Source: Rhodanobacteraceae bacterium (GTDB lineage: Bacteria; Pseudomonadota; Gammaproteobacteria; Xanthomonadales; Rhodanobacteraceae). From it: a stretch of DNA of 64,000 nt. The translations under genes were made by a program, and so were the position numbers. Location: NCBI GenBank assembly GCA_004299555.1, contig SCQU01000023.1:1-64000 (forward strand). Reading direction: 5' to 3'. The stretch's first letter is position 1, and each line of letters starts with the position of its first letter. Below the pieces are notes generated by a model. It had not been told where the DNA came from. It did not search any database and saw only the letters and a program-made list of their open reading frames with translations. Shown here in pieces: positions 1 through 8,237 of the stretch.

Positions 1-238
1 CCTCATCAGTTGGCAGTGGTTGCCCAGTGAACGCATGCAGAAACGCCTCGCACAAAAGATCGCTGTTCGTGGCGTGCCGCAGGTTGGACACTTGACGACG
101 TGTACGCTCGTCGGAAAGCAGCCGGAGTACATGCATCGGAATCGAGACGGTGATCTTGCGAACCCGTGCGGATTTGTGACCGTGCTCGATATACGGCTTG
201 ATGTACTTGGCAGTCGGCATGTTTCCGTCTTGTGACAT
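1..238 (-). CDS. metJ: MetJ methionine repressor, partial (C-terminus beyond left edge)
   Basis: SAM-dependent repressor of methionine biosynthesis genes, a ribbon-helix-helix dimer that uses SAM as corepressor. Reading leftwards from the ATG at 238 gives 79 residues before the window ends; E. coli MetJ has about 105. Residues from about 27 on ([20 protein letters not shown], then [20 protein letters not shown] and [13 protein letters not shown]) match the MetJ core almost residue for residue, including the DNA-binding beta strand and helix A. The first ~12 residues are divergent, and ATG at 220 ([10 protein letters not shown]) is an alternative start. No Shine-Dalgarno sequence precedes 238, and a -10-like hexamer lies about 14 bases upstream, so the mRNA may be leaderless. 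metE, metK and ahcY, the usual target pathway, lie 8-13 kb away in the same window. Confidence 0.93.
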   Translation of the reverse strand, partial: MSQDGNMPTAKYIKPYIEHGHKSARVRKITVSIPMHVLRLLSDERTRRQVSNLRHATNSDLLCEAFLHAFTGQPLPTDE

Positions 239-251
239 GTCGTCGGGCGGA

Positions 252-280
252 AAACTAGCCCCACGCCATCATGCTGTCAA
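252..280 (-). promoter_or_regulatory. Candidate sigma-70 promoter of metJ
   Basis: On the minus strand TTGACA (275-280, perfect -35) is followed after 17 bases by TAGTTT (252-257, weak -10). Initiation about 7 bases further would fall around 245, almost at the metJ ATG (238). The -35 is convincing and the -10 is poor. Confidence 0.4.
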
Positions 281-376
281 TTGATTTTTTGCGCGGAATG
301 AAGCTCTTGCGCGGGCCCGCGCAGGTGCCGGCGCATGGCCACCCCCGCAGGCGGCACGCAACAACATCGAGCCGAC

Positions 377-392
377 GGACGTATAGACGTCC
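377..392. promoter_or_regulatory. Candidate MetJ operator (two adjacent met boxes)
   Basis: GGACGTAT followed directly by AGACGTCC. Against the 8-bp met-box consensus AGACGTCT these match 6/8 and 7/8, and together they form GGACGT-N4-ACGTCC, a perfect 6-bp inverted repeat. MetJ binds two or more tandem 8-bp boxes. The site lies about 140 bp upstream of the metJ start and about 100 bp upstream of the candidate -35, which is far for direct repression of that promoter. It could be chance in GC-rich DNA or serve another promoter. Confidence 0.4.
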
Positions 393-583
393 AAACGCAG
401 ACACTGGGCCGGCGCAACGCATCCGCGCAACCCCGCGACAGGCCTTGCTTGCGCGCACCCACCATACGGCAACGCGTGGCTGCGTGCACACCAGGCAACA
501 GCGCGGCCGCACCCGCGTCCGGTCATGCGTCATCACCGCGTCATGCGCGCGGTCAGCCCGCAGAAATCTTTTTGCGCCTGCAC

Positions 584-979
584 TCAGTGTTCGTCGCTTG
601 CGACCAGTTCGGCGTAGTCGTCGGGGCTGAGCAGCGCATCCAGTTCACCGGGATCGCTGAGCTTCACGCGGCACAACCACCCCTCGCCGAATGCGTCGGC
701 ATTGATGGTTTCCGGCGCGTCGGCCAGCGCATCGTTGACGGCGATCACTTCGCCGCTGACGGGCGCGTACACATCCGACGCCGCCTTGACCGATTCGATG
801 ACCGCGCACCCCGTGCCGGCCTCGAGCGTATCGCCCACCTTCGGCAACTCGACATAGACCAGGTCGCCCAGCAAACCCTGGGCGTGATCGGAAATGCCAA
901 TGCGCGCACTGCCGTCATCCTCGATCCGCACCCATTCGTGGGTCTTTTGAAATTTCAGGTCGCCCGGGATCTCGCTCAT
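584..979 (-). CDS. gcvH: Glycine cleavage system H protein
   Basis: Lipoyl carrier protein of the glycine cleavage system; it shuttles the aminomethyl group from GcvP to GcvT and is reoxidised by the L protein. The 131-residue product has the full lipoyl domain fold. The lipoylation site is Lys65 in [11 protein letters not shown], and the ends ([10 protein letters not shown] and [16 protein letters not shown]) are typical of Xanthomonas GcvH. The ATG at 979 is preferred because family members start MSEIP; a second ATG lies directly before it at 982, and AGGG lies just upstream. It is downstream of gcvT by 58 bases on the same strand, so the two are probably cotranscribed. gcvP is not in the window. 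Confidence 0.96.
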   Translation of the reverse strand: MSEIPGDLKFQKTHEWVRIEDDGSARIGISDHAQGLLGDLVYVELPKVGDTLEAGTGCAVIESVKAASDVYAPVSGEVIAVNDALADAPETINADAFGEGWLCRVKLSDPGELDALLSPDDYAELVASDEH

Positions 980-1037
980 CATTCGTGCCCTGCGTGGTTT
1001 GGAGAATGGGTGATTGTAAGCGCGGGCGCGCCCCGCG

Positions 1038-2138
1038 TTACACGCCCTCGCACGGCTTGCCGTCGCGCACGAAGGGATACTTGACCCGGCGCACGGGCAA
1101 CTCGCGGCCGCGGATGTCGACCCGCAGGTTGGCGTGCGCGCCGGCGGGGACCCGCGCAAAGGCGATCGCCTTGCCGAGGGTCGGCGAAAAGATGCCCGAC
1201 AGGATCTGGCCCGCGCCAGCGTCGGTGATGACCCGTTGGCCATGGCGCAATACGCCGCGTTCATCCATGACCAGGCCGATCATCTCGCGCGGCACGCCGT
1301 CGGCTTTCTGTTTTTCAAGGGCCGCGCGCCCGATGAAATCGCGGCCGGCATCCAGCGCCACGGTCCACGCCAGGCCGGCTTCCCAGGGAGTTACCTCTTC
1401 GGTCATGTCCTGCCCATAGAGGTTCATGCCGGCTTCCAGCCGCAGCGTGTCACGCGCGCCAAGCCCCGCCGGATGCACCCCCGCCGCGGCCAGCGCCTGC
1501 CACAGCACGACCGCGTGTTCGTTGGCCAGGTGAATTTCAAAACCATCCTCGCCCGTGTAACCGGTGCGCGCCACGAACCACGGCACGCCGCCCAGCCCGT
1601 GCGCCGCGGTCGAATAGAACCGCCCCAGCTTTTCCACCCGCCCGCGATCGGCCGGATCAACCAGCGCCAGCACCCTGGCGCGCGCGTTCGGGCCCTGCAC
1701 CGCGAGCATCGCCAGATCCGGACGCTCGATGACCGCAACGCCGAAGGGCCGCGCCTGCCGGTTCAGCCACGCCAGGTCCTTGTCGCGCGTCGCCGCGTTG
1801 ACGACGGTGCGGAAGTCGGCATCGCTGGCAAAGTAGGTGATCAGGTCATCGACCACGCCGCCGTGCTCATTCAACATGCACGAGTACAGCGCCTTGCCCG
1901 GTTGCTTCAGCTTGCCGACGCTATTGGCCAGAAGGTGGCCGAGGAATTCGCGGCAGCGCACCCCGCGCATGTCGATCGCGGTCATGTGCGACACGTCGAA
2001 CATGCCGGCGTCGCGGCGCACCGCGTGGTGCTCCTCGATCTGCGAACCGTAGTGGAGCGGCATGTCCCAGCCGCCAAAATCCACCATCTTCGCGCCGGCG
2101 GCACGGTGGGTGGCATTGAGAATGGTCTGCTTGCTCAT
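1038..2138 (-). CDS. gcvT: Aminomethyltransferase (glycine cleavage T protein)
   Basis: Cytoplasmic tetrahydrofolate-dependent enzyme that releases ammonia from the aminomethyl-lipoyl arm of GcvH and forms 5,10-methylene-THF. The 366-residue length is usual for the family. The N-terminus has the conserved [20 protein letters not shown] and MFDVSHM segments, and the middle has the [13 protein letters not shown] motif of the T protein. First gene of a gcvT-gcvH pair. On the coding strand GATAAT ends about 27 bases before the ATG (plus-strand 2164-2169) and could be a -10. I saw no glycine riboswitch in the 216-base upstream gap. The one-carbon units produced feed the methionine cycle genes further right. 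Confidence 0.97.
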   Translation of the reverse strand: MSKQTILNATHRAAGAKMVDFGGWDMPLHYGSQIEEHHAVRRDAGMFDVSHMTAIDMRGVRCREFLGHLLANSVGKLKQPGKALYSCMLNEHGGVVDDLITYFASDADFRTVVNAATRDKDLAWLNRQARPFGVAVIERPDLAMLAVQGPNARARVLALVDPADRGRVEKLGRFYSTAAHGLGGVPWFVARTGYTGEDGFEIHLANEHAVVLWQALAAAGVHPAGLGARDTLRLEAGMNLYGQDMTEEVTPWEAGLAWTVALDAGRDFIGRAALEKQKADGVPREMIGLVMDERGVLRHGQRVITDAGAGQILSGIFSPTLGKAIAFARVPAGAHANLRVDIRGRELPVRRVKYPFVRDGKPCEGV

Positions 2139-2354
2139 GACGGCGTCCAGAAGATGGTCGTCGCATTATCGCGGCGTGCGCCGCGCCGCGCACGCGCGGC
2201 ACGCCCGCTCCGCGCGCGGCGGGGAGTAGCTTGAAAACCTCCTGCCGGGGACGCTCCTGGCCACACCGCCGCCGGCCAAGCACCGCGAATGCCGGGCCTG
2301 GCGCGGCGCGCGCTGCCGGATCGCAGCGTTTCGACAACCTGTTAAATTGCGCGG

Positions 2355-3512
2355 ATGGATCGCGCCTCGACGACGCCTGGACTGGTGGAATGGCTGCCGC
2401 TGCCGGCGACCGGTGACAACGTGCTGCGCTTCACCGGTGACTGGACGCTGCCACACTTTGCCGCGCTCGAAGCCCAATTGAACCGCTTGAAGCCGCAGCT
2501 GCCGGAAAGGCCGGACGTGGACTTCAACGCCATCGGCAGGATCGATACCGCGGGCGCCGGCCTGATCGCGGTGGCGCTCGGCCCCAAATGCCTGCAGTAC
2601 CTGGCCGCGCACGATCGCGACGTGCCGCGCGAGCTGCGCGCCTTGCTCGACACGGTCAGTGAGGCGGTGGCGGAAATTTACGCGCAGCGCCCGCCGCCGC
2701 GCCGCAACTTCGGCTTCGTGGACATGCTGGCCGACGTTGGCGCCAGCATCAGCCGGGTGGAAGCCCTCGGCGTCAAGCTGCTGGCGTTCATCGGCCTGAC
2801 GCTGGAAACCCTGGCGCGCGGTGCCTGGCGCCCGAAGCGCTGGCGGGTCACCTCGCTGGTGGCGCACATGGAACAGACCGGCCTTGACGCGGTCCCGATC
2901 GTGGCGTTGCTGTCGTTCCTGATCGGCGCGGTGATCGCGTTTCTCGGCGCCACCGCGCTGCAGCGCTACGGCGCCACCGTGTTCACCGTGGATCTGGTTT
3001 CCTACGCGTTCCTGCGCGAACTCGGGGTGCTGCTGACCGCCATTATTCTGGCCGGCCGCACCGCCAGCGCCTTCACCGCCCAGATCGGCTCGATGAAAAT
3101 CGGCGAGGAAGTGGACGCGATGCGCACCATGGGCCTCGACCCGGTGGAACTGCTGGTGCTGCCGCGGGTACTCGCACTGATGATCGTGACCCCGCTGCTG
3201 GCGTTCCTGGCGACCCTGGCGGGGGTCGTCGGCGGCGCGCTGGTGTGCTGGTTCGCGCTCAACATCACCCCCTCGATGTTCATCTCGGTGTTCCAGACCG
3301 ACACCCCGCTGCACTACCTGTGGCTGGGCCTGGCCAAGGCGCCGATCTTCGCGTTCCTGATCGCGGTCATCGGCTGCCACGAGGGTTTCAAGGTGGCGGG
3401 CAGCGCGCAGTCGGTCGGCGAGCGCACCACTTCGAGCGTGGTGCAGTCGATCTTCCTGGTGATCGTGGTGGACGCACTGGCCGCGATGTTCTTCATGGAA
3501 ATGAAATGGTGA
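2355..3512 (+). CDS. MlaE-family ABC transporter permease with N-terminal STAS domain
   Basis: Inner-membrane permease of an MCE-type (Mla-like) phospholipid/hydrophobic-molecule transporter. The 385 residues divide into an N-terminal STAS-like domain (about 1-110; core FNAIGRIDTAGAGLIAVALG, comparable to the separate MlaB protein of E. coli) and a C-terminal MlaE permease domain (about 130-385) with about five hydrophobic segments. The family loop is visible at AGRTASAFTAQIGSMKIGEE and VDAMRTMGLDPVELLVLPR. It is the first gene of a four-gene operon and its end overlaps the ATPase gene by 7 bases. Compared with E. coli mla, the MlaB function is fused here and no mlaC is present. Confidence 0.93.
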   Translation: MDRASTTPGLVEWLPLPATGDNVLRFTGDWTLPHFAALEAQLNRLKPQLPERPDVDFNAIGRIDTAGAGLIAVALGPKCLQYLAAHDRDVPRELRALLDTVSEAVAEIYAQRPPPRRNFGFVDMLADVGASISRVEALGVKLLAFIGLTLETLARGAWRPKRWRVTSLVAHMEQTGLDAVPIVALLSFLIGAVIAFLGATALQRYGATVFTVDLVSYAFLRELGVLLTAIILAGRTASAFTAQIGSMKIGEEVDAMRTMGLDPVELLVLPRVLALMIVTPLLAFLATLAGVVGGALVCWFALNITPSMFISVFQTDTPLHYLWLGLAKAPIFAFLIAVIGCHEGFKVAGSAQSVGERTTSSVVQSIFLVIVVDALAAMFFMEMKW

Positions 3513-4297
3513 ACGCCAGCCCGGCCCGCGATACGGTGGTCGAGGTGCGCGGACTGCGCAGCCAGTTCGGCGCCCAGGTGGTGCATGAAAACCTCGACCT
3601 TGACGTCTACCGCGGGGAAATCCTCGGCGTGGTGGGCGGCTCGGGCAGCGGCAAGTCGGTACTGCTGCGCGCAATCCTCGGCCTGCGCCGGCCCGCGGCC
3701 GGCAGCGTCACGCTGTTTGGTGAAAACCTGCACGACCTGCCGCCCGACCGCCGGGTGGCGATCGAAAGCCGCTGCGGGGTGTTGTTCCAGAACGGCGCGT
3801 TGTTTTCGTCGCTGACGGTCAGCGAAAACGTCCGCGTGCCGCTCATGGAGCACACCGACCTCAGCCTGGCAGACGCCTTGCGGGTCGCCGCGCTGAAGAT
3901 CGCGCTGGCGGACCTTGCGCCCGAGGTACGCCACAAGTATCCCTCCGAACTTTCCGGCGGCATGAAAAAGCGCGCCGCGCTGGCGCGCGCGCTGGCGCTG
4001 GACCCGGAAATCGTTTTCCTGGACGAACCCACCTCGGGCCTGGATCCGATCGCCGCGGCCGCCTTCGACCAGTTGATCCGCACCCTGCGCGATGCGCTCG
4101 GCCTGACGGTGTTCATGATCACCCACGACCTCGACTCGCTGCACGCCATTTGTGACCGCGTCGCGGTGATCGCGCACAAGCGCGTGGTCGTGGCCGACAC
4201 CCTGGACAAGGTGCAACGCTTCGACGACCCTTGGGTGCGTGAGTATTTTCAGGGACCTCGCGGACGCGCGGCTGGATCCGTCCGTGCACTCCAATAA
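3506..4297 (+). CDS. MlaF-type ABC transporter ATP-binding protein
   Basis: Cytoplasmic ATPase that powers the adjacent MlaE-type permease. The 263-residue product shows Walker A (GGSGSGKSVLL), the Q-loop region (GVLFQNGALFSSLTV), signature LSGGMKKRAALARALAL, Walker B IVFLDEPTSGLDP and the switch His in MITHDLDS. SGGMKKR is typical of MlaF/Ttg2A rather than importer ATPases. Start ATG 3506 lies inside the end of the permease gene (stop 3510-3512), so translation is probably coupled; GTG at 3509 is an in-frame alternative. Confidence 0.95.
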   Translation: MVNASPARDTVVEVRGLRSQFGAQVVHENLDLDVYRGEILGVVGGSGSGKSVLLRAILGLRRPAAGSVTLFGENLHDLPPDRRVAIESRCGVLFQNGALFSSLTVSENVRVPLMEHTDLSLADALRVAALKIALADLAPEVRHKYPSELSGGMKKRAALARALALDPEIVFLDEPTSGLDPIAAAAFDQLIRTLRDALGLTVFMITHDLDSLHAICDRVAVIAHKRVVVADTLDKVQRFDDPWVREYFQGPRGRAAGSVRALQ

Positions 4298-4306
4298 GGT
4301 GACGCC

Positions 4307-5233
4307 ATGGAAACCAAAGCCCATCATGTCTTGATTGGCGCCTTCACCCTCGTGGTGGTGGTGCTGCTGCTGCTGTTCGCGCTGTGGCTGGGCAAGACCA
4401 GCCTCAGCAAGCAACATCACTACTACGACATTGTGTTCACCGAGGCCGTGACCGGCTTGTCCAAGGGCAGCCCGGTGCAATACAACGGCATCCAGATCGG
4501 CGAAGTCAGCCAACTGAAGCTGGACGCGAAAGATCCGCGCAAGGTGCTGGCGCGGATCCAGGTCGCGGCCGACACGCCCATCAAGACCGACACCCGCGCC
4601 AAGCTGGGCCTGCTCGGCCTCACCGGCGTCGCGTTCGTGCAACTGACCGGCGGCGCGCCGTCCAGCCAGCCGCTGATGCCGACGCCCGCCAACCCGGTGC
4701 CCGAGATCAAGTCCGAAAGTTCGGCCCTGACCCGGCTGCTGGCCTCGGGCGGCGACGTGATGACCTCGCTGAACGGGGCCCTCGACCGCCTGAACCAGAT
4801 CGTGTCCAGCCAGAACGTCCAGCGCATCAACAACACCCTCGAGAATATCAACCAGACCACCAGCACGCTGGCCGCCGAGCGCCACGACCTGGCCGTGTTG
4901 ATCCAGCAGTCCGCCGCCGCCTCCAAGCAGCTCAACGAAACCCTCGCGGGCGCGAACCGGCTGGTCAACGGGCCCGGCAAAAAGACCCTTGATGGCGCCG
5001 CGCGTGCGATGGCGTCGCTGCAGCAAGCAACGCAAACCCTGAACCAGCTGCTGGAAGACAACCAGGGCGCCCTGCAGTCGGGCCTGCGCGGCGTCGATCA
5101 GGTCGGCCCGACGCTGCGCGAATTGCGCGCCACCCTGCGCGACATCCACCAGTTGACCGAGAAACTGCAGGCCAACCCCGCCGGCTACCTGCTGGGCCGC
5201 GACCACAGCAACCAGTTCACCCCCAAGCCCTGA
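4307..5233 (+). CDS. MCE-domain substrate-binding protein (MlaD-like)
   Basis: Membrane-anchored periplasmic lipid-binding component. In the 308 residues there is one N-terminal transmembrane helix (about 8-28), a single MCE domain (about 38-120; the SKGSPVQYNGIQIGEV core is clear) and a long helical, coiled-coil-like tail (about 140-290) rich in Asn/Gln/Leu. This tail type resembles the PqiB/Pseudomonas Ttg2C-like class that forms tunnels or needles rather than the short E. coli MlaD. It follows the ATPase by 9 bases and precedes the lipoprotein by 10 bases. A ribosome-binding sequence AAGGTG precedes the ATG. Confidence 0.93.
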   Translation: METKAHHVLIGAFTLVVVVLLLLFALWLGKTSLSKQHHYYDIVFTEAVTGLSKGSPVQYNGIQIGEVSQLKLDAKDPRKVLARIQVAADTPIKTDTRAKLGLLGLTGVAFVQLTGGAPSSQPLMPTPANPVPEIKSESSALTRLLASGGDVMTSLNGALDRLNQIVSSQNVQRINNTLENINQTTSTLAAERHDLAVLIQQSAAASKQLNETLAGANRLVNGPGKKTLDGAARAMASLQQATQTLNQLLEDNQGALQSGLRGVDQVGPTLRELRATLRDIHQLTEKLQANPAGYLLGRDHSNQFTPKP

Positions 5234-5243
5234 AGGAGGCCGC

Positions 5244-5903
5244 ATGCGCGTGCCCAAGCCATCTTCCACCGTGCGCACACTGGTCGTTGCGCTGGCCATC
5301 ACGACGCTGGCGGGGTGTTCGATCCTGCCCCGCAGCGCACCGGTGCAAATCTGGCGCCCCGAAACCGGTACCCTCGCGCCGTCCGCCACCCGCGCCAACT
5401 TCAGCCTGCGCGTGGGCACCCCCAACGTCACCGGCATGCTCGATCACAGCGGCATCGTGGTACTGCCAAAACCCGGCGAGGTCAGCACCTACCAGGGCGC
5501 GCGCTGGAGTGAACCGCCCGCGCTGCTGGTACGCCAGCGCCTGGTCGACGCGTTCATGGCGGCGAACCTGACGGCCGTAACCACCGACGATGACCACTTC
5601 TTCGCCGACTACAGCCTGAGCGGAAACCTGCGCGCGTTTCAAACCGAATACCGCCACGGCGTGCCGGTCATCGTGGTGCGTTATGACGCACTCCTGCGCC
5701 GCAGCGGTTCACGCCAGCCACTGGCCTTCCACAGTTTCGTGATCACCCGGAACGCGACCGGCGCCCAGGTGCCGCAGGTCGTCGCCGCGTTCGGCGCGGC
5801 CGACGATGCACTGGCGCACGCGGTGGTCGCCTGGACCCTGGTTGCGGTCGGCCACACGCCGCCGGCGCCCGCACCCGGCGCTGACGCTGCAACCCGCCCA
5901 TAG
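5244..5903 (+). CDS. ABC-type transport auxiliary lipoprotein (PqiC/YmbA-like)
   Basis: Predicted outer-membrane lipoprotein that partners the MCE transporter. The 219-residue product starts with a lipoprotein signal peptide and lipobox LAGC (lipidated Cys25). The mature part has the loose ABC-type transport auxiliary fold (NFSLRVGTPNVTGMLDHSGI, then YQGARWSEPPALLVRQRLVD), with a Pro/Ala-rich tail. A strong ribosome-binding site AAGGAGG lies 4 bases before the ATG. Last gene of the operon; its placement matches PqiC downstream of PqiA-PqiB. The function in this system is inferred from the family. Confidence 0.85.
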   Translation: MRVPKPSSTVRTLVVALAITTLAGCSILPRSAPVQIWRPETGTLAPSATRANFSLRVGTPNVTGMLDHSGIVVLPKPGEVSTYQGARWSEPPALLVRQRLVDAFMAANLTAVTTDDDHFFADYSLSGNLRAFQTEYRHGVPVIVVRYDALLRRSGSRQPLAFHSFVITRNATGAQVPQVVAAFGAADDALAHAVVAWTLVAVGHTPPAPAPGADAATRP

Positions 5904-5910
5904 ACCGGAC

Positions 5911-5935
5911 GGGCTGGCCGCAACGCGGCCCGCCC
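5911..5935. terminator. Hairpin between convergent genes, possible terminator
   Basis: GGGC-T-GGCCGC, loop AAC, GCGGCC-C-GCCC: about ten base pairs with one mismatch, immediately after the lipoprotein gene and before the end of tpx on the opposite strand. There is no T-run on either side, so intrinsic termination is doubtful. Confidence 0.3.
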
Positions 5936-5989
5936 TGTGTGAACCTTCACCCGCGGCAATCGATCCGGGTGCAGCCAAGCCAGCCGTGA

Positions 5990-6490
5990 TCAGCCCAGCG
6001 CAGCAAGCGCCTTGGCGTAATCGGGCTCGTTGACGATGTCGTCCACCATCTGCGCGTGGATGACCTTGTCGTGCTCATCGAGCACCAGCACCGCCCGCGC
6101 AGCAAGGCCTGCCAGCGGGCCATCGGTCATCGCGACGCCGTAGTCCTGGAGGAACTTGCGGCCACGCATCAGCGACAACATGGTGACGTTCCCGATGCCC
6201 TCGGCACCGCAGAAGCGGCCCTGTGCAAACGGCAGGTCGGCGGAGATGCACAGCACCACGGTGTTCTTGAGCGCCGTCGCGTCCTGGTTGAAGTGCCGCA
6301 CCGAGGCCGCGCACACCGGCGTGTCCACGCTCGGGAAAATGTTCAGCACCTTGCGCTTGCCGGCAAAATCGGCGAGCGACTTTTCCGACAGGTCCCCGGC
6401 GATCAATTTGAACGCGGGCGCCCGGTCGCCGATCCGGGGAAAGGTCCCGTCCACGTGGACCGGGGTGCCCTTGAACTTGGTGCTGGACAT
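5990..6490 (-). CDS. tpx: Thiol peroxidase, atypical 2-Cys peroxiredoxin
   Basis: Reduces hydrogen peroxide and alkyl hydroperoxides using thioredoxin. The 166 residues match Tpx in length. The peroxidatic Cys60 lies in [15 protein letters not shown] and the resolving Cys94 in [15 protein letters not shown], the pair that forms the intramolecular disulfide; a third Cys is at 81. No signal peptide is obvious, and E. coli Tpx, once thought periplasmic, is cytoplasmic. Start ATG 6490 is preceded by AAGGAG; an overlapping ATG 5 bases upstream is out of frame. Apparently monocistronic. Confidence 0.97.
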   Translation of the reverse strand: MSSTKFKGTPVHVDGTFPRIGDRAPAFKLIAGDLSEKSLADFAGKRKVLNIFPSVDTPVCAASVRHFNQDATALKNTVVLCISADLPFAQGRFCGAEGIGNVTMLSLMRGRKFLQDYGVAMTDGPLAGLAARAVLVLDEHDKVIHAQMVDDIVNEPDYAKALAALG

Positions 6491-6600
6491 GTCATGACTC
6501 CTTCTGGATTGCAAATGCTGGATTGCGAAGCCGACGCGCGCGCCGCCGGGCGGCCCGCGATGGGGCCAGTCTAGCCGACCCGGACGGCCGCAGCGTTGGC

Positions 6601-6972
6601 CTAGGCCGCCGGTGGCGGCGCCGGCGCGGCCGCGGGCTTGCTGCCATCGCCGCGATCGAGCAACGCCAGCTTGTCGGGTATGCCGTCCCAGAGGTCCGCT
6701 CCCTCCAGCGCCGGAATCTTGGCGGCGATGACCGGCCACTGCTTGGACAGTTCCGCGTTGATCTCGAGGAATTTCTCCTGCCCGGCCGGCACGTCGAGCT
6801 CGGCAAAAATGGCGTTCACCGGGCACTCGGCCACGCACAGGGTGCAGTCGATGCACTCGTCCGGGTCGATCGCCAGGAAATTGGGACCTTCATGGAAGCA
6901 GTCGACGGGGCAGACCTCGACGCAATCGGTATATTTGCAGTTGATGCAGTTGTCGGTAACGACGTGGGTCAT
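6601..6972 (-). CDS. fdxA: Seven-iron ferredoxin (4Fe-4S/3Fe-4S)
   Basis: Small soluble electron carrier. The 123 residues contain nine Cys in the N-terminal half (9, 12, 17, 21, 25, 40, 43, 46, 50) in the pattern of FdxA ([31 protein letters not shown]), binding one 3Fe-4S and one 4Fe-4S cluster. The FdxA C-terminal domain ([17 protein letters not shown]) follows. The last ~15 residues are an Ala/Pro-rich extension not needed for the fold. FdxA is common and usually essential in Proteobacteria, with partners poorly defined. It is transcribed away from dusB. Confidence 0.95.
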   Translation of the reverse strand: MTHVVTDNCINCKYTDCVEVCPVDCFHEGPNFLAIDPDECIDCTLCVAECPVNAIFAELDVPAGQEKFLEINAELSKQWPVIAAKIPALEGADLWDGIPDKLALLDRGDGSKPAAAPAPPPAA

Positions 6973-7082
6973 CGCGATGCCTCCGTGGCGCACACGGCCC
7001 ACTGTGCACCCGTACGCCTTTTGGGGTATTGATGCGCATCATTGATGCAGATCACGGCCGCGTGGTGCCGCGGCCAGGCCAC

Positions 7083-7088
7083 TACAAT
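7083..7088 (+). promoter_or_regulatory. Candidate -10 element of dusB
   Basis: TACAAT (5/6 to consensus) ends 7 bases before the ATG at 7096. Transcription would start at or next to that ATG, suggesting a leaderless mRNA. No good -35 is seen 16-18 bases upstream. Confidence 0.35.
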
Positions 7089-7095
7089 GCATGCC

Positions 7096-8082
7096 ATGCG
7101 CATCGGCTCCCTTTCCATTGATCCGCCGGTGGCGCTCGCGCCCATGGCCGGGGTCACCGACAAGCCGTTTCGCCAGCTTTGCAAGCGGCTGGGCGCGGGC
7201 TTGGCCGTGTCGGAGATGACGACGTCCGACCCGCACCTGTGGCACACCGCCAAGTCGCGGCACCGGATGGACCATGCGGGCGAGGCCGCTCCCATCGGTG
7301 TGCAGATCGAGGGCTCGGTACCCGAAGCCCTCGCCGATGCCGCGCGTTACAACGTGGACCACGGCGCCGAACTCATCGACATCAACATGGGCTGCCCCGC
7401 CAAGAAGGTATGCAACGCGTGGGCGGGGTCCGCGTTGCTTGCGGACGAGCCGTTGGTGGGCCGGATCTGCCGCGCGGTGGCCGCCGCGGTGGCCGTGCCG
7501 GTCACCCTGAAGATGCGCACCGGACAGACGCCCGCCACCCGCAATGCGCTGACCATCGCCCACATCGCCGAGGATTCGGGCATCGCCGCGCTGGCGGTGC
7601 ACGGGCGCACCCGCTCGCAGAAATACCTCGGCGTAGCTGAATACGACACCATCGCCGCGGTGAAGGCCGCGGTGGCGATCCCCGTATTTGCCAACGGCGA
7701 CATCGACTCGCCGGAAAAAGCGCGCTTCGTGCTCGACTACACCCGCGCCGACGGGTTGATGATCGGGCGCCCGGCACAAGGGCGGCCGTGGATTTTTCGC
7801 GAGATTGCGCACTACCTGGCGACCGGCGAGCGCCTGCCGGAACCCGACCTTGCCGAGGTGCGGGACGTGCTCGTCCGGCACCTCGAAGACTTGTACGCGT
7901 TCTACGGCGAACCGGCGGCGGTGCGGATCGCCCGCAAGCACCTTGGCTGGTATGCACGGGAGCGTCCGGAAAACGCCGCCTTCCGCGCCATCGTCAACGC
8001 GGCCGAAACCGCACGCGAACAGCTGCGCCTGACACGCGATTACTTCAACGCGCTTGCCGCTGGCCTGTCCGCGGCCGCCTGA
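7096..8082 (+). CDS. dusB: tRNA-dihydrouridine synthase B
   Basis: FMN-dependent enzyme that reduces uridine to dihydrouridine in the tRNA D-loop. The 328-residue protein has the TIM-barrel N-terminal domain (about 1-240) with the Dus signature VALAPMAGVTDKPFR at the start. The catalytic Cys sits in DINMGCPAKKVCNAWAGSAL, where the second Cys is the proton donor, followed by LKMRTG and the FMN-phosphate motif ANGDI/MIGRPAQGRPWIF. A helical C-terminal domain follows. Start 7096 (MRIGSLSIDPP) fits related DusB proteins; ATG at 7087 is in frame. The dusB-fis pairing of enterics is absent, since metE follows instead. Confidence 0.95.
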   Translation: MRIGSLSIDPPVALAPMAGVTDKPFRQLCKRLGAGLAVSEMTTSDPHLWHTAKSRHRMDHAGEAAPIGVQIEGSVPEALADAARYNVDHGAELIDINMGCPAKKVCNAWAGSALLADEPLVGRICRAVAAAVAVPVTLKMRTGQTPATRNALTIAHIAEDSGIAALAVHGRTRSQKYLGVAEYDTIAAVKAAVAIPVFANGDIDSPEKARFVLDYTRADGLMIGRPAQGRPWIFREIAHYLATGERLPEPDLAEVRDVLVRHLEDLYAFYGEPAAVRIARKHLGWYARERPENAAFRAIVNAAETAREQLRLTRDYFNALAAGLSAAA

Positions 8083-8152
8083 CCCCCGCGCCCGTCACCA
8101 GCCGCATTGATCTTGACGTTGACGCGGATCATGGCCATCCTCACGGTATCAC

Positions 8153-8182
8153 TTCATCTTTATATCCGAATACAAAGATGAA
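8153..8182. promoter_or_regulatory. 30-bp dyad upstream of metE, candidate operator
   Basis: TTCATCTTT (8153-8161) and AAAGATGAA (8174-8182) are perfect inverted arms around a 12-base centre; including partial symmetry in the centre, 13 of 15 half-site positions match. It lies 55 bases before the metE ATG in an otherwise GC-rich region, as expected for a dimeric repressor or activator. It does not resemble MetJ boxes. Candidates from known methionine regulators are an ArsR-type SahR or LysR-type MetR, neither of which is encoded in the window. TATATC or TACAAA inside it could act as a -10. Confidence 0.6.
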
Positions 8183-8237
8183 CCAGGGGCAGCCGGCAGC
8201 GTGCCGGCGTGCCCGTACTGGCTCGAGGAAGACACCC

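Larger units (their letters stand above)
239..583. other. Intergenic region between gcvH and metJ
   Basis: A 345-base stretch with no convincing gene. It holds the candidate metJ promoter and the candidate MetJ operator. The reading frames crossing it have no recognisable protein character. No intrinsic terminator for gcvH is evident. Confidence 0.6.

Noticed and set aside
20-235. 71-codon plus-strand frame at the left edge
   Set aside because: It is antisense to the unmistakable metJ coding sequence.
2139-2354. Glycine riboswitch upstream of gcvT
   Set aside because: No tandem aptamer consensus strings found in this gap; only GC-rich inverted repeats.
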